In this document: one piece after another, positions 18,342 through 28,033 of the stretch
Layout of the letters: each line of letters opens with the position of its first letter
Numbering within the stretch: position 1 is the stretch's first letter
Assembly: GCA_964496875.1 (NCBI GenBank)
Contig: CAZCBH010000004.1
Span: 62,001-126,000 of the forward strand
Source: RI-106 sp964496875
GTDB lineage: Bacteria; Cyanobacteriota; Vampirovibrionia; Obscuribacterales; Obscuribacteraceae
Direction of reading: 5' to 3'
DNA: 64,000 nt
Made by a program: the position numbers and the translations under genes
Notes under the pieces: model-generated
What the model saw: the letters and a program-made list of their open reading frames with translations, nothing else
The model's database searches: none
Told to the model about the DNA's origin: nothing

Positions 18342-19564
18342 ACGGTATATTCTTTCTCTTTCAATCTGGTTCGATCGAAAACCCCGGTCATATAGAGTGT
18401 GTATTCGATATCGTTCTTAGAACGATGACAGAACTCCAGGGCGATGATCGCCTTTTCATAACTGACCAGATTGTGTTGTCTGAGGTCGACCAATCTAAGG
18501 CAGGAGAAGAGAAGATTGTCGTCGAGGATATTGTTCTCTCTCATCATCGAAACTACCTGTTTGACCTGGTTGTAGTTCACCGAGAGACATTCCTGAATGT
18601 CCACGGTGATGCTTTCGTTACTGAGAATACCGCTTGCTTTGAGCAGATCGATAAAGGGAACGGCTTGATTCGGCACCATCCGGTAAGCGCTCGCTTCGGC
18701 CACGGCTTGCACCGCGGAGAGTCCTTTGAGAATCACTGTGGTCAGGGCGTTGACAGCTTGTTCTTTCTCGAGGGTGCCTCGGTCCATCATCTCTTGAATC
18801 TCCACCGCCCTTTCTATCATCTCCGGTTTGAGATTGCTCTTGGCCAGAAGGGCACTGCCGAAGGTGGTATTGGCACCTATCGAATCGATCAGCAATTCAC
18901 TGATCTGGGCATCGGTGCAAATGTTGCAGAGCGAGAAGAGCTCTCCGAGTTTAGGCGTCGATTTAAGCGGCTTTTTCGAATAGCCGCGATTGCTTTCTAA
19001 GCTCAACAACTGCTGCTCTCTGGCAAGACCGGCATGAAGAGAGGTTATTCCTCTGTTCCTTTCGATATGACCGGTGCGAATCAGGTTTTGAATCGCCAGG
19101 GCTCTATTGATCAGGGGCTGAGAGACCAGGCCTCGATGGCAGATGATATGACCAAGAGGAAGGGCGGTACTTTCGTTGGTGACCAGGCACTCGTCCAGCT
19201 TGTCAGGAGTGATAATCTCTGCGTTAATCAAGAGCTGACCGAGCTTGTTGGTCTCATTATCTTCCGGGCGGACAATCTTGGCCCTCACAAAAGCATCGGA
19301 GATGTTTCGCTTCTCCGTATAGCAGAGCTTCATGACTTCCACGGCTTTTTCGAAATCAAGAAGGTTGTCGTTGATCATGTATTGAAGATCCAGAGCGGAT
19401 TTGAGCTGACTGTCGTTCAAAAAGCCTGCAATCACCAGCACTTTTCCCAGGGGCAGTCCCTGGGCTTCATAGGTGCCGAGGGCCTCTTTGATGTATTCGG
19501 AGGTCAGAACTTCAGCTGCCAGAAGAAGGTCGCCCAGTCTCACGTGCTTTTGAATATCAGACAT
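18338..19564 (-). CDS. MshEN-like repeat protein of unknown function
   Basis: 408 residues with no signal or TM helix. It contains about four to five copies of a repeat such as LGDLLLAAEVLTSEYIKEAL...LPLGKVLVIAGFLNDSQLKSAL, LGQLLINAEIITPDKLDECL, LGELFSLCNICTDAQISELL. This is the pattern of MshEN/T2SSE N-terminal repeats, which in MshE bind c-di-GMP. Here they are not attached to a GspE ATPase. Whether the nucleotide-contact residues are kept cannot be judged by eye. It overlaps rsmD by 8 bases (translational coupling) and converges on pgpH. Confidence 0.65.
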   Translation of the reverse strand: MSDIQKHVRLGDLLLAAEVLTSEYIKEALGTYEAQGLPLGKVLVIAGFLNDSQLKSALDLQYMINDNLLDFEKAVEVMKLCYTEKRNISDAFVRAKIVRPEDNETNKLGQLLINAEIITPDKLDECLVTNESTALPLGHIICHRGLVSQPLINRALAIQNLIRTGHIERNRGITSLHAGLAREQQLLSLESNRGYSKKPLKSTPKLGELFSLCNICTDAQISELLIDSIGANTTFGSALLAKSNLKPEMIERAVEIQEMMDRGTLEKEQAVNALTTVILKGLSAVQAVAEASAYRMVPNQAVPFIDLLKASGILSNESITVDIQECLSVNYNQVKQVVSMMRENNILDDNLLFSCLRLVDLRQHNLVSYEKAIIALEFCHRSKNDIEYTLYMTGVFDRTRLKEKEYTV

Positions 19565-20123
19565 CCTTGCCCTCTCTCTCTTGAATGAAGGTTATTACGG
19601 TCTGACCGTATTTCCTTTGATCTCTTGAAACCAGTCCCGTACTTTCAAAATCCGGGTTGAAGCTGTGAAGGTGTTCCAGTATAAACAGTCCGCCTTTCTT
19701 AAGTAAGCGTTTATTATCCACCAGATGAATGCATGCCTGGCCCAGGGGGGATTGGTATGGCGGGTCGGCAAAAATGATATCGAAGTGTCTGGCGGGCAGT
19801 CTTCCTGCCGCAGCCCGCACATCATCATTCATAACCCGGACCCGGCCTTCGTAGCCCAGGTGATCATAACTCTCTTTCAAAGAAAGGGACAGTTTCCGGT
19901 CCGCTTCGATTGCGATGAGGCTTTCGGCTCCCCGACTGATGGCCTCCATGCCCATGATTCCGGAGCCGGCGAAAAGATCGAGGAATGACGATCCGTTTAC
20001 CCTTGTACCAAGTATGTTGAAGAGAGCCTGTCTTATTTTCGCCGCAGTAGGCCTGGCCAGATTGCCTTTGGGACTGGGGACGGTTCGACCTCTGTCCTTG
20101 CCGCCGGTGATTTTCAATGTCAT
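19557..20123 (-). CDS. rsmD: 16S rRNA (guanine-N2)-methyltransferase RsmD
   Basis: 188 residues. It starts MTLKITGGKDRGRTVPSP, typical of RsmD. SAM motif I is FLDLFAGSGIMGMEA (about 43-57) and the catalytic N6/N2-type motif is FADPPYQS (about 116-123). RsmD methylates G966 (E. coli numbering) of 16S rRNA in the assembled small subunit. Length is typical. It is the first gene of a two-gene unit with the MshEN-like protein and is divergent from nusB. Confidence 0.93.
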   Translation of the reverse strand: MTLKITGGKDRGRTVPSPKGNLARPTAAKIRQALFNILGTRVNGSSFLDLFAGSGIMGMEAISRGAESLIAIEADRKLSLSLKESYDHLGYEGRVRVMNDDVRAAAGRLPARHFDIIFADPPYQSPLGQACIHLVDNKRLLKKGGLFILEHLHSFNPDFESTGLVSRDQRKYGQTVITFIQEREGKDV

Positions 20124-20239
20124 CTGTTTGGTAGAAATCTTGAGGAGTTATGGAGTTTAGTTAAAGAGCTTCGCTCTATATAAATTGTCCCGGTCGGGCC
20201 CATGGTAACATGATCAATTCCAGCGGTGATTTATAAACT

Positions 20240-20965
20240 ATGAAACCTCGTAGAGTTGCCCGGGAGCTGGCAGTGATAGTACTGAGCCAGATGCCCCGCA
20301 AGAAAGAAAAAATTGAGAGTCTGGAGATCGAGAATCTCCTGACTACATCCATAGAGAGTCTGACCGGCCACGCCAAGCAGCTTCTAGACGAGTCTGCTTC
20401 CGAGCTGTTGAAAGCATCCGACGAACTGGATGATTTTGAGCTGGATCATCCTCGTAACGTCAATCGAGTCCATCAGATTCACACGGTCGATGTCAGCACC
20501 GAGTTCCTGAGGGAGCACTTGTCGCGTATAAACACGGCATTGGCTCTGGTGTCAGAAGCGATTGTGATTCCTGAACTTACCCTTGCTTTTAACGCAGGTA
20601 TGCAGTCCGAGGTCAGGGATTTTGCCGTGCAGTTGATCTCTACCTATGTCGCCAACAAAACCCTGGTAGAGAAAGTGACAGCATCGATGAAGTCGAAGTG
20701 GAGGCATGACCGGATGATGAGTCTCGACCGGGAGATTTTGAATCTGGCTGTCACCGAGCTGTTTTTCATGCCGGATGTCCCGGTAGCGGTCTGTGTGAAC
20801 GAGGCCGTGGAACTCTGCCATCGCTTTGCCGATGACAGAGCAGCAAAATTTTTGAACGGAGTCCTGGGAGACCTGGTGGAAGAGGCGGAATATTTCCGTC
20901 AAACCGGAGAATTGAAGTCTTTGACGGATGCTGTGTCGAAAACATCGGAAGAGTCTGTGTCGTGA
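20240..20965 (+). CDS. nusB: Transcription antitermination factor NusB
   Basis: 241 residues, longer than E. coli NusB (139). The start MKPRRVARELAVIVLSQMPR matches the RNA-binding arginine-rich N-terminus, and the C-terminal half carries the signature region DREILNLAVTELFFMPDVPV, then VNEAVELCHRFADD and KFLNGVLGDL. The extra length is a helical insertion between about 40 and 110. NusB with NusE (S10) supports rRNA antitermination. The stop is 11 bases before the ftsY start, so the pair is likely co-transcribed. Confidence 0.9.
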   Translation: MKPRRVARELAVIVLSQMPRKKEKIESLEIENLLTTSIESLTGHAKQLLDESASELLKASDELDDFELDHPRNVNRVHQIHTVDVSTEFLREHLSRINTALALVSEAIVIPELTLAFNAGMQSEVRDFAVQLISTYVANKTLVEKVTASMKSKWRHDRMMSLDREILNLAVTELFFMPDVPVAVCVNEAVELCHRFADDRAAKFLNGVLGDLVEEAEYFRQTGELKSLTDAVSKTSEESVS

Positions 20966-20975
20966 GAGGCTTTAT

Positions 20976-22220
20976 ATGAGCGATTACGAAGAGAAGCAAG
21001 GCGATAAAAAAGGATGGTTCGGCAATACTTTCAATAAGTTGAAGTCCGCTCTGTCCAAAACCAAGACGGCTATAGTCGGGGACGAAGGGTCCGAAGCCCC
21101 CGAAACTCCCGAAACTTTCACCGAAAGATCTACCCAAATTCCTGATCAAATTCAAGAGCCGGTTTCGGAGCCCGTTAGCGAACCGGTAAAAGCGGCGCCG
21201 CACCCATATGTAAATGAGTCTTTGGCGACGGGAGAATTGCCCCAGATCGAACCGGCTATTACTATGGAACCCGGCACTGCCAGGCAGGTAGAGAAGGTCG
21301 TCGAGGAGAAGCCGGAAACGCCGACTTTTCGCTTCGAGCCTATCTCCGGCACCAGCCGTTCTCGGGCGCTCACCGAAGAGAAGGTGGAAGCCCGTACAGT
21401 TGTTGTCGATGACGAATTTCTCGAGACTCTAGAAGAGCGTTTGATCAAAGCCGATCTCGGTCTGGGTAACGCCGAGTCTGTTATCGATCATCTGCGTCGC
21501 AACGCCGATTCGAAGAGCTGGACCCAGGATAGAGTGGTGGATTTTCTCAAACAGGAATTTCTCTCGATTCTCAAGGCGGCGCCCACATCTATCCTGTCAT
21601 ACGATCCAGATAGGTTGAACATTTATCTTGTGGTCGGAGTTAACGGAACAGGAAAGACTACCAGTATCGGTAAGCTTTGCTGGAGATTGAAGAAAGAGGG
21701 CAAGAAGGTCTTGATGGCGGCAGGCGATACGTTCAGAGCCGCTGCCGAATCCCAACTCGAGATCTGGTCGAAGCGGGCCGAAGTCGATATCGTTCGACTG
21801 GAGGACGGTGCCGATCCCGGAGCTGTCGTATACAAAGCTCTGGAGAAAGCCCGGAGCGAGAACTATGATTGTCTGGTTATAGATACCGCCGGTCGTTTGC
21901 ACAATAAAACCAATTTGATGGCCGAGCTCAAAAAAGTCAGGGGCGTGATAGACAAGCATGGCTCCGACTGCAATCTGGAGTCTCTTCTGGTCATAGACGC
22001 ATCGACGGGGCAAAACGGTCTACAACAGGCCCGGGTCTTTACCGAGGTCTGTTCTTTGACCGGGGTTGTTCTGACCAAACTGGACGGCAGCGCCAAGGGT
22101 GGTATCGTCTTCAGTATCGCTAGAGAACTCGATATTCCGGTGAAGCTTATCGGTCTTGGAGAGCAGATAGACGACCTCAAAGATTTCGAACCCGAGATGT
22201 TCGTAGAGGCACTGCTCTAA
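20976..22220 (+). CDS. ftsY: Signal recognition particle receptor FtsY
   Basis: 414 residues from the ATG at 20976, preceded by TGAGAGG; a longer frame reaches 20928. An acidic N-terminal A-domain (about 1-145, with EPVSEPVSEPV repeats) is followed by the N and G domains of the SRP GTPase family: GVNGTGKTTSIGKL (G1, about 213-226), DTFRAAAESQLE, DTAGRLHNK and TKLDGSAKGG. It docks SRP-ribosome complexes at the membrane for co-translational insertion. It lies downstream of nusB. Confidence 0.95.
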   Translation: MSDYEEKQGDKKGWFGNTFNKLKSALSKTKTAIVGDEGSEAPETPETFTERSTQIPDQIQEPVSEPVSEPVKAAPHPYVNESLATGELPQIEPAITMEPGTARQVEKVVEEKPETPTFRFEPISGTSRSRALTEEKVEARTVVVDDEFLETLEERLIKADLGLGNAESVIDHLRRNADSKSWTQDRVVDFLKQEFLSILKAAPTSILSYDPDRLNIYLVVGVNGTGKTTSIGKLCWRLKKEGKKVLMAAGDTFRAAAESQLEIWSKRAEVDIVRLEDGADPGAVVYKALEKARSENYDCLVIDTAGRLHNKTNLMAELKKVRGVIDKHGSDCNLESLLVIDASTGQNGLQQARVFTEVCSLTGVVLTKLDGSAKGGIVFSIARELDIPVKLIGLGEQIDDLKDFEPEMFVEALL

Positions 22221-22325
22221 ATACTCGGTTTTGATAATAGATTGCCTGATTCAGCATGACAGAAGAGCTCGATAGAGAAATGGAAGGAGAGCTGGAGCCT
22301 GTACCGGTCACTAGCTCTGCTCCGG

Positions 22326-23426
22326 TCAAGCGCTCTCTTTCTTGATCAGCGCTCCGGAGTCGAGTTCTCTTACACTGCCCTTCTCTTTATCCCTGGGGGC
22401 TGAGGGCAGCTTGTCGCCCAGGTTCTCCAGCTCTTTAAACAGGTCTTGTTTGTTTTGTCTGGTGGCCAGCAAGGCACCGCCCAGGGACAGTCCATAGAAA
22501 GCGCCAAGTACCGCTGCCAGAGTGCCATAGAAAGCGAGAGTGCTGGGTAAGAGTGTCGGTACCGAAAGGAAGATCGTGCCGGTAGCCAGAGCCGCCACCA
22601 GACCGCTAAGTAGAGAGAATGCGGAGGTCAAAAGCAGCGGGTGCCATAGAAAGCCTCCGATATTCAAGCTGGTTTCAGTCCTGTAGCTTTTGTTCTTGCG
22701 AATGGTCAAATAGGCGCTGCCGCCGACTATGCAGGTTAGCATCAGGGGAACCAGGCTGGCTATAACTCCGTAGTTTGTGGCAGATGTCAGGTAAGGCAGG
22801 CACAGAAAAAACAGACCGGCTGTCAGACCACGCTGCATGGGCTCGTACACCCGGGAGGCTCCGATGGTTTTGTTGAGATTGGCGACGGCGGCTCTGCTGG
22901 TTTTTGCTCCCAGGCCGATACCCAGGCAGGATGTGAGGGCGAAGAGCGCAAGAGAGAGGTAGGTCTCGAATCCGAGCAGGAAGGGGCTCGAGACCATATA
23001 GACAAGCAAGCAGGGGATTGTCGCCAACGCAATCTGGCTGGCGAGCAGGGTGGCGTCCCAGGCTTTACCGCCTTTCCATCGGTCTTTCTGGTAGTTGAAT
23101 ATGCTGCCGTAGATATAGGCACCGAGGAAGGCGATAGTTCCGGCAAAAGTGTAAGAGGCCCAGTCGTTGTTGGGCAGGGAGGCCGTGCCGAGCCAGTAGC
23201 TGAAGAAACTGACTGACATGACATAGCTTATGATTCCACCGGCAGAAGCGGCACCGGCGCCGAGAATGGACAGCATGATACCGAGGGGCGCCGGCAGATT
23301 GCTCTTACTCTGGCGTTTGCCTTCGACTATCTTGCTGGCTGCCAGCCATTTTTTTTCGGGACTGCTCGGGTCGGAAAGAATCTCCCAGGCTTTCTTTTCC
23401 GTCTTGCAATGCTTGCCTGATCCCAT
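22326..23426 (-). CDS. Polytopic membrane protein of unknown function
   Basis: 366 residues, not recognised. A cytosolic N-terminus of about 45 residues is followed by about eight hydrophobic helices between 48 and 325 (for example IMLSILGAGAASAGGIISYV and IASLVPLMLTCIVGGSAYL), then a charged C-terminal tail. No catalytic motif is visible. It is isolated between ftsY (convergent) and an acyl-CoA synthetase on the same strand, 80 bases away. Confidence 0.65.
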   Translation of the reverse strand: MGSGKHCKTEKKAWEILSDPSSPEKKWLAASKIVEGKRQSKSNLPAPLGIMLSILGAGAASAGGIISYVMSVSFFSYWLGTASLPNNDWASYTFAGTIAFLGAYIYGSIFNYQKDRWKGGKAWDATLLASQIALATIPCLLVYMVSSPFLLGFETYLSLALFALTSCLGIGLGAKTSRAAVANLNKTIGASRVYEPMQRGLTAGLFFLCLPYLTSATNYGVIASLVPLMLTCIVGGSAYLTIRKNKSYRTETSLNIGGFLWHPLLLTSAFSLLSGLVAALATGTIFLSVPTLLPSTLAFYGTLAAVLGAFYGLSLGGALLATRQNKQDLFKELENLGDKLPSAPRDKEKGSVRELDSGALIKKESA

Positions 23427-23506
23427 AGATACGAGTCCATCCTTTTAACTCCCGTATCTAAGATTTACCCCCGGCAGCGCTCTGGTTCACGCCCGGAAGA
23501 GATCTT

Positions 23507-25480
23507 TTACAAGTTCAATCCGCTGATATGCTCCAGTGCTTCCGGATTTTCTATGCTGGATTTGTCTCCGGCATCTTCTCCAAGGTAGGTGCATCTTATA
23601 GTTTTGCGCACTATCTTACCGGAGCGGGTTTTTGGTAGAGCAGGTACGGTGTGGATTTTGTCCGGGCGCATCGTTTTGCCCAGTTTGCCGGCCACAAGTT
23701 TACGCAACTCCTCTTTTAGCTCTTCTGTTTCGGATTTGCCGGGCAGAAGGGTTATGAAGCAGGCCAGGCTCTCGCCTTTTATGTCGTGGGGCACACCGAC
23801 CACAGCCGCTTCGGCCACATCGGGGTGTTCGACTAACGCAGATTCCACCTCGCCGGGACCGACTCGCTTGCCTGCCACTTTGATGGTGTCATCGGAGCGA
23901 CCGTAGAGGAACCAGGAGCCGTCCTCGTCCACCATAGCCCAGTCTCCGTGGTACCAGACTCCGGGAAACTTTTCGAAATAGGTTTCTATATAGCGCTCGG
24001 GCGCTTTGAGAAAGCCTTTTGTCATGGATGGACCGGGTTTCTTGCAGACCAGATGTCCGATCTCGCCTTTGATGCTCTTGCCCTCTTCGCTAAAGACATC
24101 GATGTCCATGGCCAGTCCCGGACCGCCAAGGGAGCAGGGTTTGAGCGGCATCAAAGGCAGCGGAGTGAGCAGACCGCCTACCACTTCGGTGCCGCCGGAT
24201 ATGTTTATGACCGGGCATTTGCCTCCGCCTATCCGGTTGAAGAACCACATATAGCTGTCTTCATCCCAGGGTTCTCCGGTAGAGCCTAATAAACGCAGGC
24301 TCGCGAAGTCGTGTTTGTCCACCCACTCTTCTCCGGCGGAGCGCAGGGCGCGGATAGCCGTGGGCGAGATTCCTAGAGTGCTGACTTTCTGTTTTTCTAC
24401 TATCTGCCAGATCCGGTCAGGGGTGGGATAGTTCGGGGCGCCTTCGAAGATGACCAGGGTGCCTCCCCAGAAGAGAACACCGATCATCTCCCAGGGACCC
24501 ATCATCCAGCCGATGTCGGTGACCCAGAAGAAGACGTCTTCAGGCTGGACGTCGAAGCAAAAACCGAGCTCTTTAGAAATTTGAGCGAGAGCACCGCCAT
24601 GGGTATGCACGGTGCCTTTCGGTTTGCCGGTGGTGCCTGAAGTATAGAGATACATAGAGGGATGCTCGGCAGGCAGGTCGTAGACAGTCGGCACCGACTC
24701 TGCTTTTTCCAGCTCTTCGTGGAGCCAGAGGTCGCGTCCTTCTCTCCAGGCTACTTCATTGGCGGTGTGTTTGAGCACCACCACATGCTTAACCGAGGCT
24801 ACCGCATCAGCGGCCTGATCGGCATCTTTTTTGATGTCGACAAGCTTACCGCGTCTGACGCCACCGTCGGCGGTGAAGAGGACTTTCGCTTCGCTGTCCT
24901 CCAGTCTGGCTGCCAGGGCCTGGGAGCCGAATCCGCTGAAGACCGGCACTGCCACCGCGCCGATTTTGAAACAGGCGAAAAGCACCGCAACCACTTCCGG
25001 TACCATCGGCATATAAATGCCGACAGCGTCGCCTTTGCCGACACCGAGCTTTCTCATTACTCCTGCGGTTTTCGAGACCAGTTCGTTGAGCTCGCCATAG
25101 GTGTATTTTCTCGGTTCGCCTTCCTCACCTTCAAAAATTAGAGCCATGTGATCTTTGCCGACACTGGTTCTAGCACCCAGGGTTTTGCCTTTTTCCATGT
25201 GCCAATCAAGAATGTTGTCTACTATGTTTAGCTCGCCATCTACGAACCACTTGGTCCATTCGAAGCCATCGCTGCTATCCATGAGCTTCTTGTATTCTCT
25301 GGTCCATTTGACCCCCATGTATTTGAGGGCTTCTTCCCAGAACCAGTCGGTATCTTCGCAAGAGCGAGCAACAAGCTCTCTCCAGTCTTTCATGCCGTGT
25401 GCCTTCAAGAAGTCGGCTGCTCTGCACTCCAGGTATTTGCCCTGGGGTTTCCAGATCACGTTGGCTATGGTCTTGCTCAT
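23507..25480 (-). CDS. AMP-forming short-chain acyl-CoA synthetase
   Basis: About 657 residues from the ATG at 25480, chosen because GAGG lies about 10 bases upstream; the frame extends to 25516. ANL-superfamily motifs: phosphate loop YLYTSGTTGKPKGT (about 275-288), adenine motif NISGGTE, hinge YHGDWA and GRSDDTIKVAGKR, and the C-terminal catalytic lysine in PKTRSGKIVRK. The N-terminal acetyl-CoA-synthetase-like extension suggests a short-chain acid such as acetate, propionate or acetoacetate. The exact substrate cannot be read. A second, different member lies at 60116. Reaction: acid + ATP + CoA to acyl-CoA + AMP + PPi. Confidence 0.88.
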   Translation of the reverse strand: MSKTIANVIWKPQGKYLECRAADFLKAHGMKDWRELVARSCEDTDWFWEEALKYMGVKWTREYKKLMDSSDGFEWTKWFVDGELNIVDNILDWHMEKGKTLGARTSVGKDHMALIFEGEEGEPRKYTYGELNELVSKTAGVMRKLGVGKGDAVGIYMPMVPEVVAVLFACFKIGAVAVPVFSGFGSQALAARLEDSEAKVLFTADGGVRRGKLVDIKKDADQAADAVASVKHVVVLKHTANEVAWREGRDLWLHEELEKAESVPTVYDLPAEHPSMYLYTSGTTGKPKGTVHTHGGALAQISKELGFCFDVQPEDVFFWVTDIGWMMGPWEMIGVLFWGGTLVIFEGAPNYPTPDRIWQIVEKQKVSTLGISPTAIRALRSAGEEWVDKHDFASLRLLGSTGEPWDEDSYMWFFNRIGGGKCPVINISGGTEVVGGLLTPLPLMPLKPCSLGGPGLAMDIDVFSEEGKSIKGEIGHLVCKKPGPSMTKGFLKAPERYIETYFEKFPGVWYHGDWAMVDEDGSWFLYGRSDDTIKVAGKRVGPGEVESALVEHPDVAEAAVVGVPHDIKGESLACFITLLPGKSETEELKEELRKLVAGKLGKTMRPDKIHTVPALPKTRSGKIVRKTIRCTYLGEDAGDKSSIENPEALEHISGLNL

Positions 25481-25625
25481 TACTACCGACCTCTTTGTTT
25501 CGGGGCGTGAAAACATATTGACATATTGACGGGTTTCCGGAGCTAGATTTTACTAAGAGCTTGCCGTTTTAACCTTATATATGATCGAAATCTTCGAATT
25601 CTCTCTAGAATGCGTACTTGAAAAC

Positions 25626-27035
25626 TTAGTTCAGTCCTGAGATTGCACTGCGGAGCTTTTTCTCTTCTTCGAAGTGTTTTTTCGCTTCGCTATCGAGACC
25701 GTTCTTCTTCAGATAGACTGCGTATTCTTTGTGCAGATCCGGTAGAAAGACAGGGTTGACGTTTCGCTCTATCTCCCTTTCTCGTATCGCCTCTTCATAG
25801 GCTTTTCTGGCATTGGCAAGCTCGCCTTTCTTGTCATAGATGCGAGCAAGTTCGGTGACGGCGGTGGCATAACGTCTGTTGTTTTTGGACTTTATCTGTT
25901 TTTCCAGAGCCATTCTCTCTTTTATCGCTGCCTCTGCTTCGTCCAGCTTGTTAGACCGGACCAGGGCTTTGACCAGCAATTCGAGAAACTCGGATTCGGT
26001 CTTTTCTTGTCCTTCGATTGTTTTGATCCGCTTAGAAATAGTGATAGCTTCACGACAGATTCTGATGCACTCCTCATAGTTCTTCGTGTTCAGATTGAGC
26101 GAGGCAAGGGACAAATAGCTTTCTATTCTGCACTGATTGTTCTCTTTGTCTTCTTTTGGAGTGAGGATTTCGATTGCTCTTTTATAGCTGCGCTCCGCTT
26201 CGTCGAACCTGTCGTCCATGAGAGCCAGTCTTCCTTTTACGAAGTAAGAACGGCCAAGCAGTGCCGAGTGCGGCTCTTGTTTTTCCAGATCAGGCAAATA
26301 GCTTTCCAGATAAGCCTTCGCTTCCGCTAGATTCATGCCCTCTAAAGATTCCCGGGCGGCAAGATAGAGTTCTTGCGGGCTCTTTTTCTTTAGAGCCGGA
26401 TTGTCTTTGTAATGCATCGGTGAGGCAAGCACCAGAGCTTCTCGCCGTATCGAATCCGCCTGCTTTTTATCACCTTGCTCTTCTAAAATCGCCGCTTTCG
26501 TTATAAGAATGCGGTGCATAGTATGATCCGGTGCCAGGATCGATTTACCGGTATCAAAAGCACTGTCTATGGTATCATGAGCCTCTTTCAGCCTTTTCTC
26601 TCTCAAGGCGATCTCGCTAGCCAAAACCATTCCTTTGACCAGATTGAGCGCGTTCTCTCTATTCAAATCTCCGCCCTTGTCAGGCTTCCAGAGGGTTCTA
26701 GAGATCCTGAGGGATTCTTTTAAATTGACCGAGGCTTTGTTCAAATCGTTCGTCTCGAAGTAGACTTCAGAGAGGGCGAGCTGGGTTCTGGCCCGTTCGC
26801 TCCGCATTGATCCGTTTGAACTCAGCTGTGCCAGGGCTTCTTCGTATGCGACAGCCGCTTTCTTTAACTGCTTGCCTCTCTGCAGCACATAGGCGCGATC
26901 ATAGCTCTCTTCCCAGCGCTGGCGAGGATCTGGTTGATCGAGGAGGTTGCCGCCACAGCCCTGGAATAGAAGAGCAAGAAGAAGCGTTAGAGCAGGAAGG
27001 CTTATTGAGGATGCTGTTTTTCTTCTTAGAATCAA
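25626..27035 (-). CDS. TPR-repeat lipoprotein
   Basis: 469 residues. The N-terminus has a lipoprotein-like signal (ALTLLLALLFQGCGG, with the lipobox Cys near 27), so the protein is probably attached to a membrane. The rest is made of TPR-like helical pairs throughout, e.g. AAVAYEEALAQL, ALMDDRFDEAERSYKRAIEI and LARIYDKKGELANARKAYEEA, resembling kinesin-light-chain-type repeats. It probably acts as a protein-interaction scaffold. It overlaps the upstream membrane-protein gene by 4 bases, implying translational coupling. Confidence 0.8.
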   Translation of the reverse strand: MILRRKTASSISLPALTLLLALLFQGCGGNLLDQPDPRQRWEESYDRAYVLQRGKQLKKAAVAYEEALAQLSSNGSMRSERARTQLALSEVYFETNDLNKASVNLKESLRISRTLWKPDKGGDLNRENALNLVKGMVLASEIALREKRLKEAHDTIDSAFDTGKSILAPDHTMHRILITKAAILEEQGDKKQADSIRREALVLASPMHYKDNPALKKKSPQELYLAARESLEGMNLAEAKAYLESYLPDLEKQEPHSALLGRSYFVKGRLALMDDRFDEAERSYKRAIEILTPKEDKENNQCRIESYLSLASLNLNTKNYEECIRICREAITISKRIKTIEGQEKTESEFLELLVKALVRSNKLDEAEAAIKERMALEKQIKSKNNRRYATAVTELARIYDKKGELANARKAYEEAIREREIERNVNPVFLPDLHKEYAVYLKKNGLDSEAKKHFEEEKKLRSAISGLN

Positions 27036-27412
27036 ATGCAGAATCCGAAAAAGTTATCCCAGGGGATTTTGCTGAGGAAGACCTCCAGATCAAGCACGAT
27101 ACAGCCCAGCAAATTGGCCACCATGACCGCCGACCACACCAGTCGAGGAGGATGTCTCTCCAGGAGCATCAAAACCGTTCCTTCCACCATTATCGAATAG
27201 GTGCCGAATAGAGTCAGTCCCCAGGTGTTGGAGCCGGCGATATAAGGTCCAAGACCGAGAATCAACCCCAGAAAAGAGGCGAAGTTCATCAGCAAGGAGT
27301 CGAACATAGATTGAGGCAAGCTGCCCCATTGCATACGCCAGAGGATGAAACCCTCGACCAGCAACAATGGAACAAACTGGAAAATGTAGAATCCTAACAT
27401 CGTTAGGTTCAA
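27032..27412 (-). CDS. Small four-helix membrane protein of unknown function
   Basis: 126 residues with four hydrophobic helices (about 6-26, 40-60, 64-84 and 92-112). No family recognised. A TTG start at 27412 or the ATG at 27400 are both possible, as neither has a strong ribosome-binding site. It lies between pdxT (13 bases upstream) and the TPR lipoprotein (4-base overlap), so it may be carried on the pdx transcript. Confidence 0.55.
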   Translation of the reverse strand: MNLTMLGFYIFQFVPLLLVEGFILWRMQWGSLPQSMFDSLLMNFASFLGLILGLGPYIAGSNTWGLTLFGTYSIMVEGTVLMLLERHPPRLVWSAVMVANLLGCIVLDLEVFLSKIPWDNFFGFCI

Positions 27413-27424
27413 TTCTATCTTTTT

Positions 27425-28033
27425 CTATCCTTCTTTAACCAGGCTCTCCTCGATCATTCCTTTGAAGAATTCATGGATTCTTGTGTCTTCGGTCAGCTCA
27501 GGGTGGAAGGTGGTCGCAAGCAGGTTTTTCTGGCGGGCCATATAGATCTCGTTTTGGCTTCGCGCTAGAGCTAGGATCTCGACATCTTCTCCCGCCGATA
27601 TTATCTGTGGGGCCCTTATGAAGACCGCCGGATAAGGCAGTGCTTCGCCTTTGATGGCGATATCGGCTTCGAAGCTGGATTTCTGAGGTCCGTAAGCGTT
27701 TCTTCTTACGGTGATATCCATCAAAGAGAGAGTCTTCTGATCGCTTCCCTCCACGGATTTCGCCAGCATTATGGAGCCCATACAGGTCCCGTAGACAGGC
27801 ATTCGTTCTTTGAGGGCTTTCTCTTTGATTCTCTCGAGCAGCTCGGCTGCAGCAAAGTCGGCCAGACGGTTTATCGTGGTCGACTCGCCGCCTGGAATAA
27901 CAAGGGCTTCGATGCCCTCCAGCTCATGGATATATTTTATCGGCACAGGCTCCAGGTCGATTTTGCTAAGCATCCTTGCGTGCTCGGCCACATCGCCCTG
28001 GAGGGCAAGAACGCCAACTTTTATCTTTACCAT
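27425..28033 (-). CDS. pdxT: PLP synthase glutaminase subunit
   Basis: 202 residues, class I glutamine amidotransferase. Motifs: LALQGDVAEH near the N-terminus, PGGESTTI (about 47-54), nucleophile Cys in YGTCMGS (about 81-87), and catalytic FHPE (about 176-179). PdxT releases ammonia from glutamine and channels it to PdxS in the DXP-independent route to pyridoxal 5'-phosphate. Its start overlaps the pdxS end by 7 bases. Confidence 0.95.
   Translation of the reverse strand: MVKIKVGVLALQGDVAEHARMLSKIDLEPVPIKYIHELEGIEALVIPGGESTTINRLADFAAAELLERIKEKALKERMPVYGTCMGSIMLAKSVEGSDQKTLSLMDITVRRNAYGPQKSSFEADIAIKGEALPYPAVFIRAPQIISAGEDVEILALARSQNEIYMARQKNLLATTFHPELTEDTRIHEFFKGMIEESLVKEG

Noticed and set aside
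22256..22345. Possible 29-codon gene (MTEELDREMEGELEPVPVTS...) after ftsY
   Set aside because: No ribosome-binding site, overlaps the end of the convergent membrane-protein gene, and too short to judge coding.
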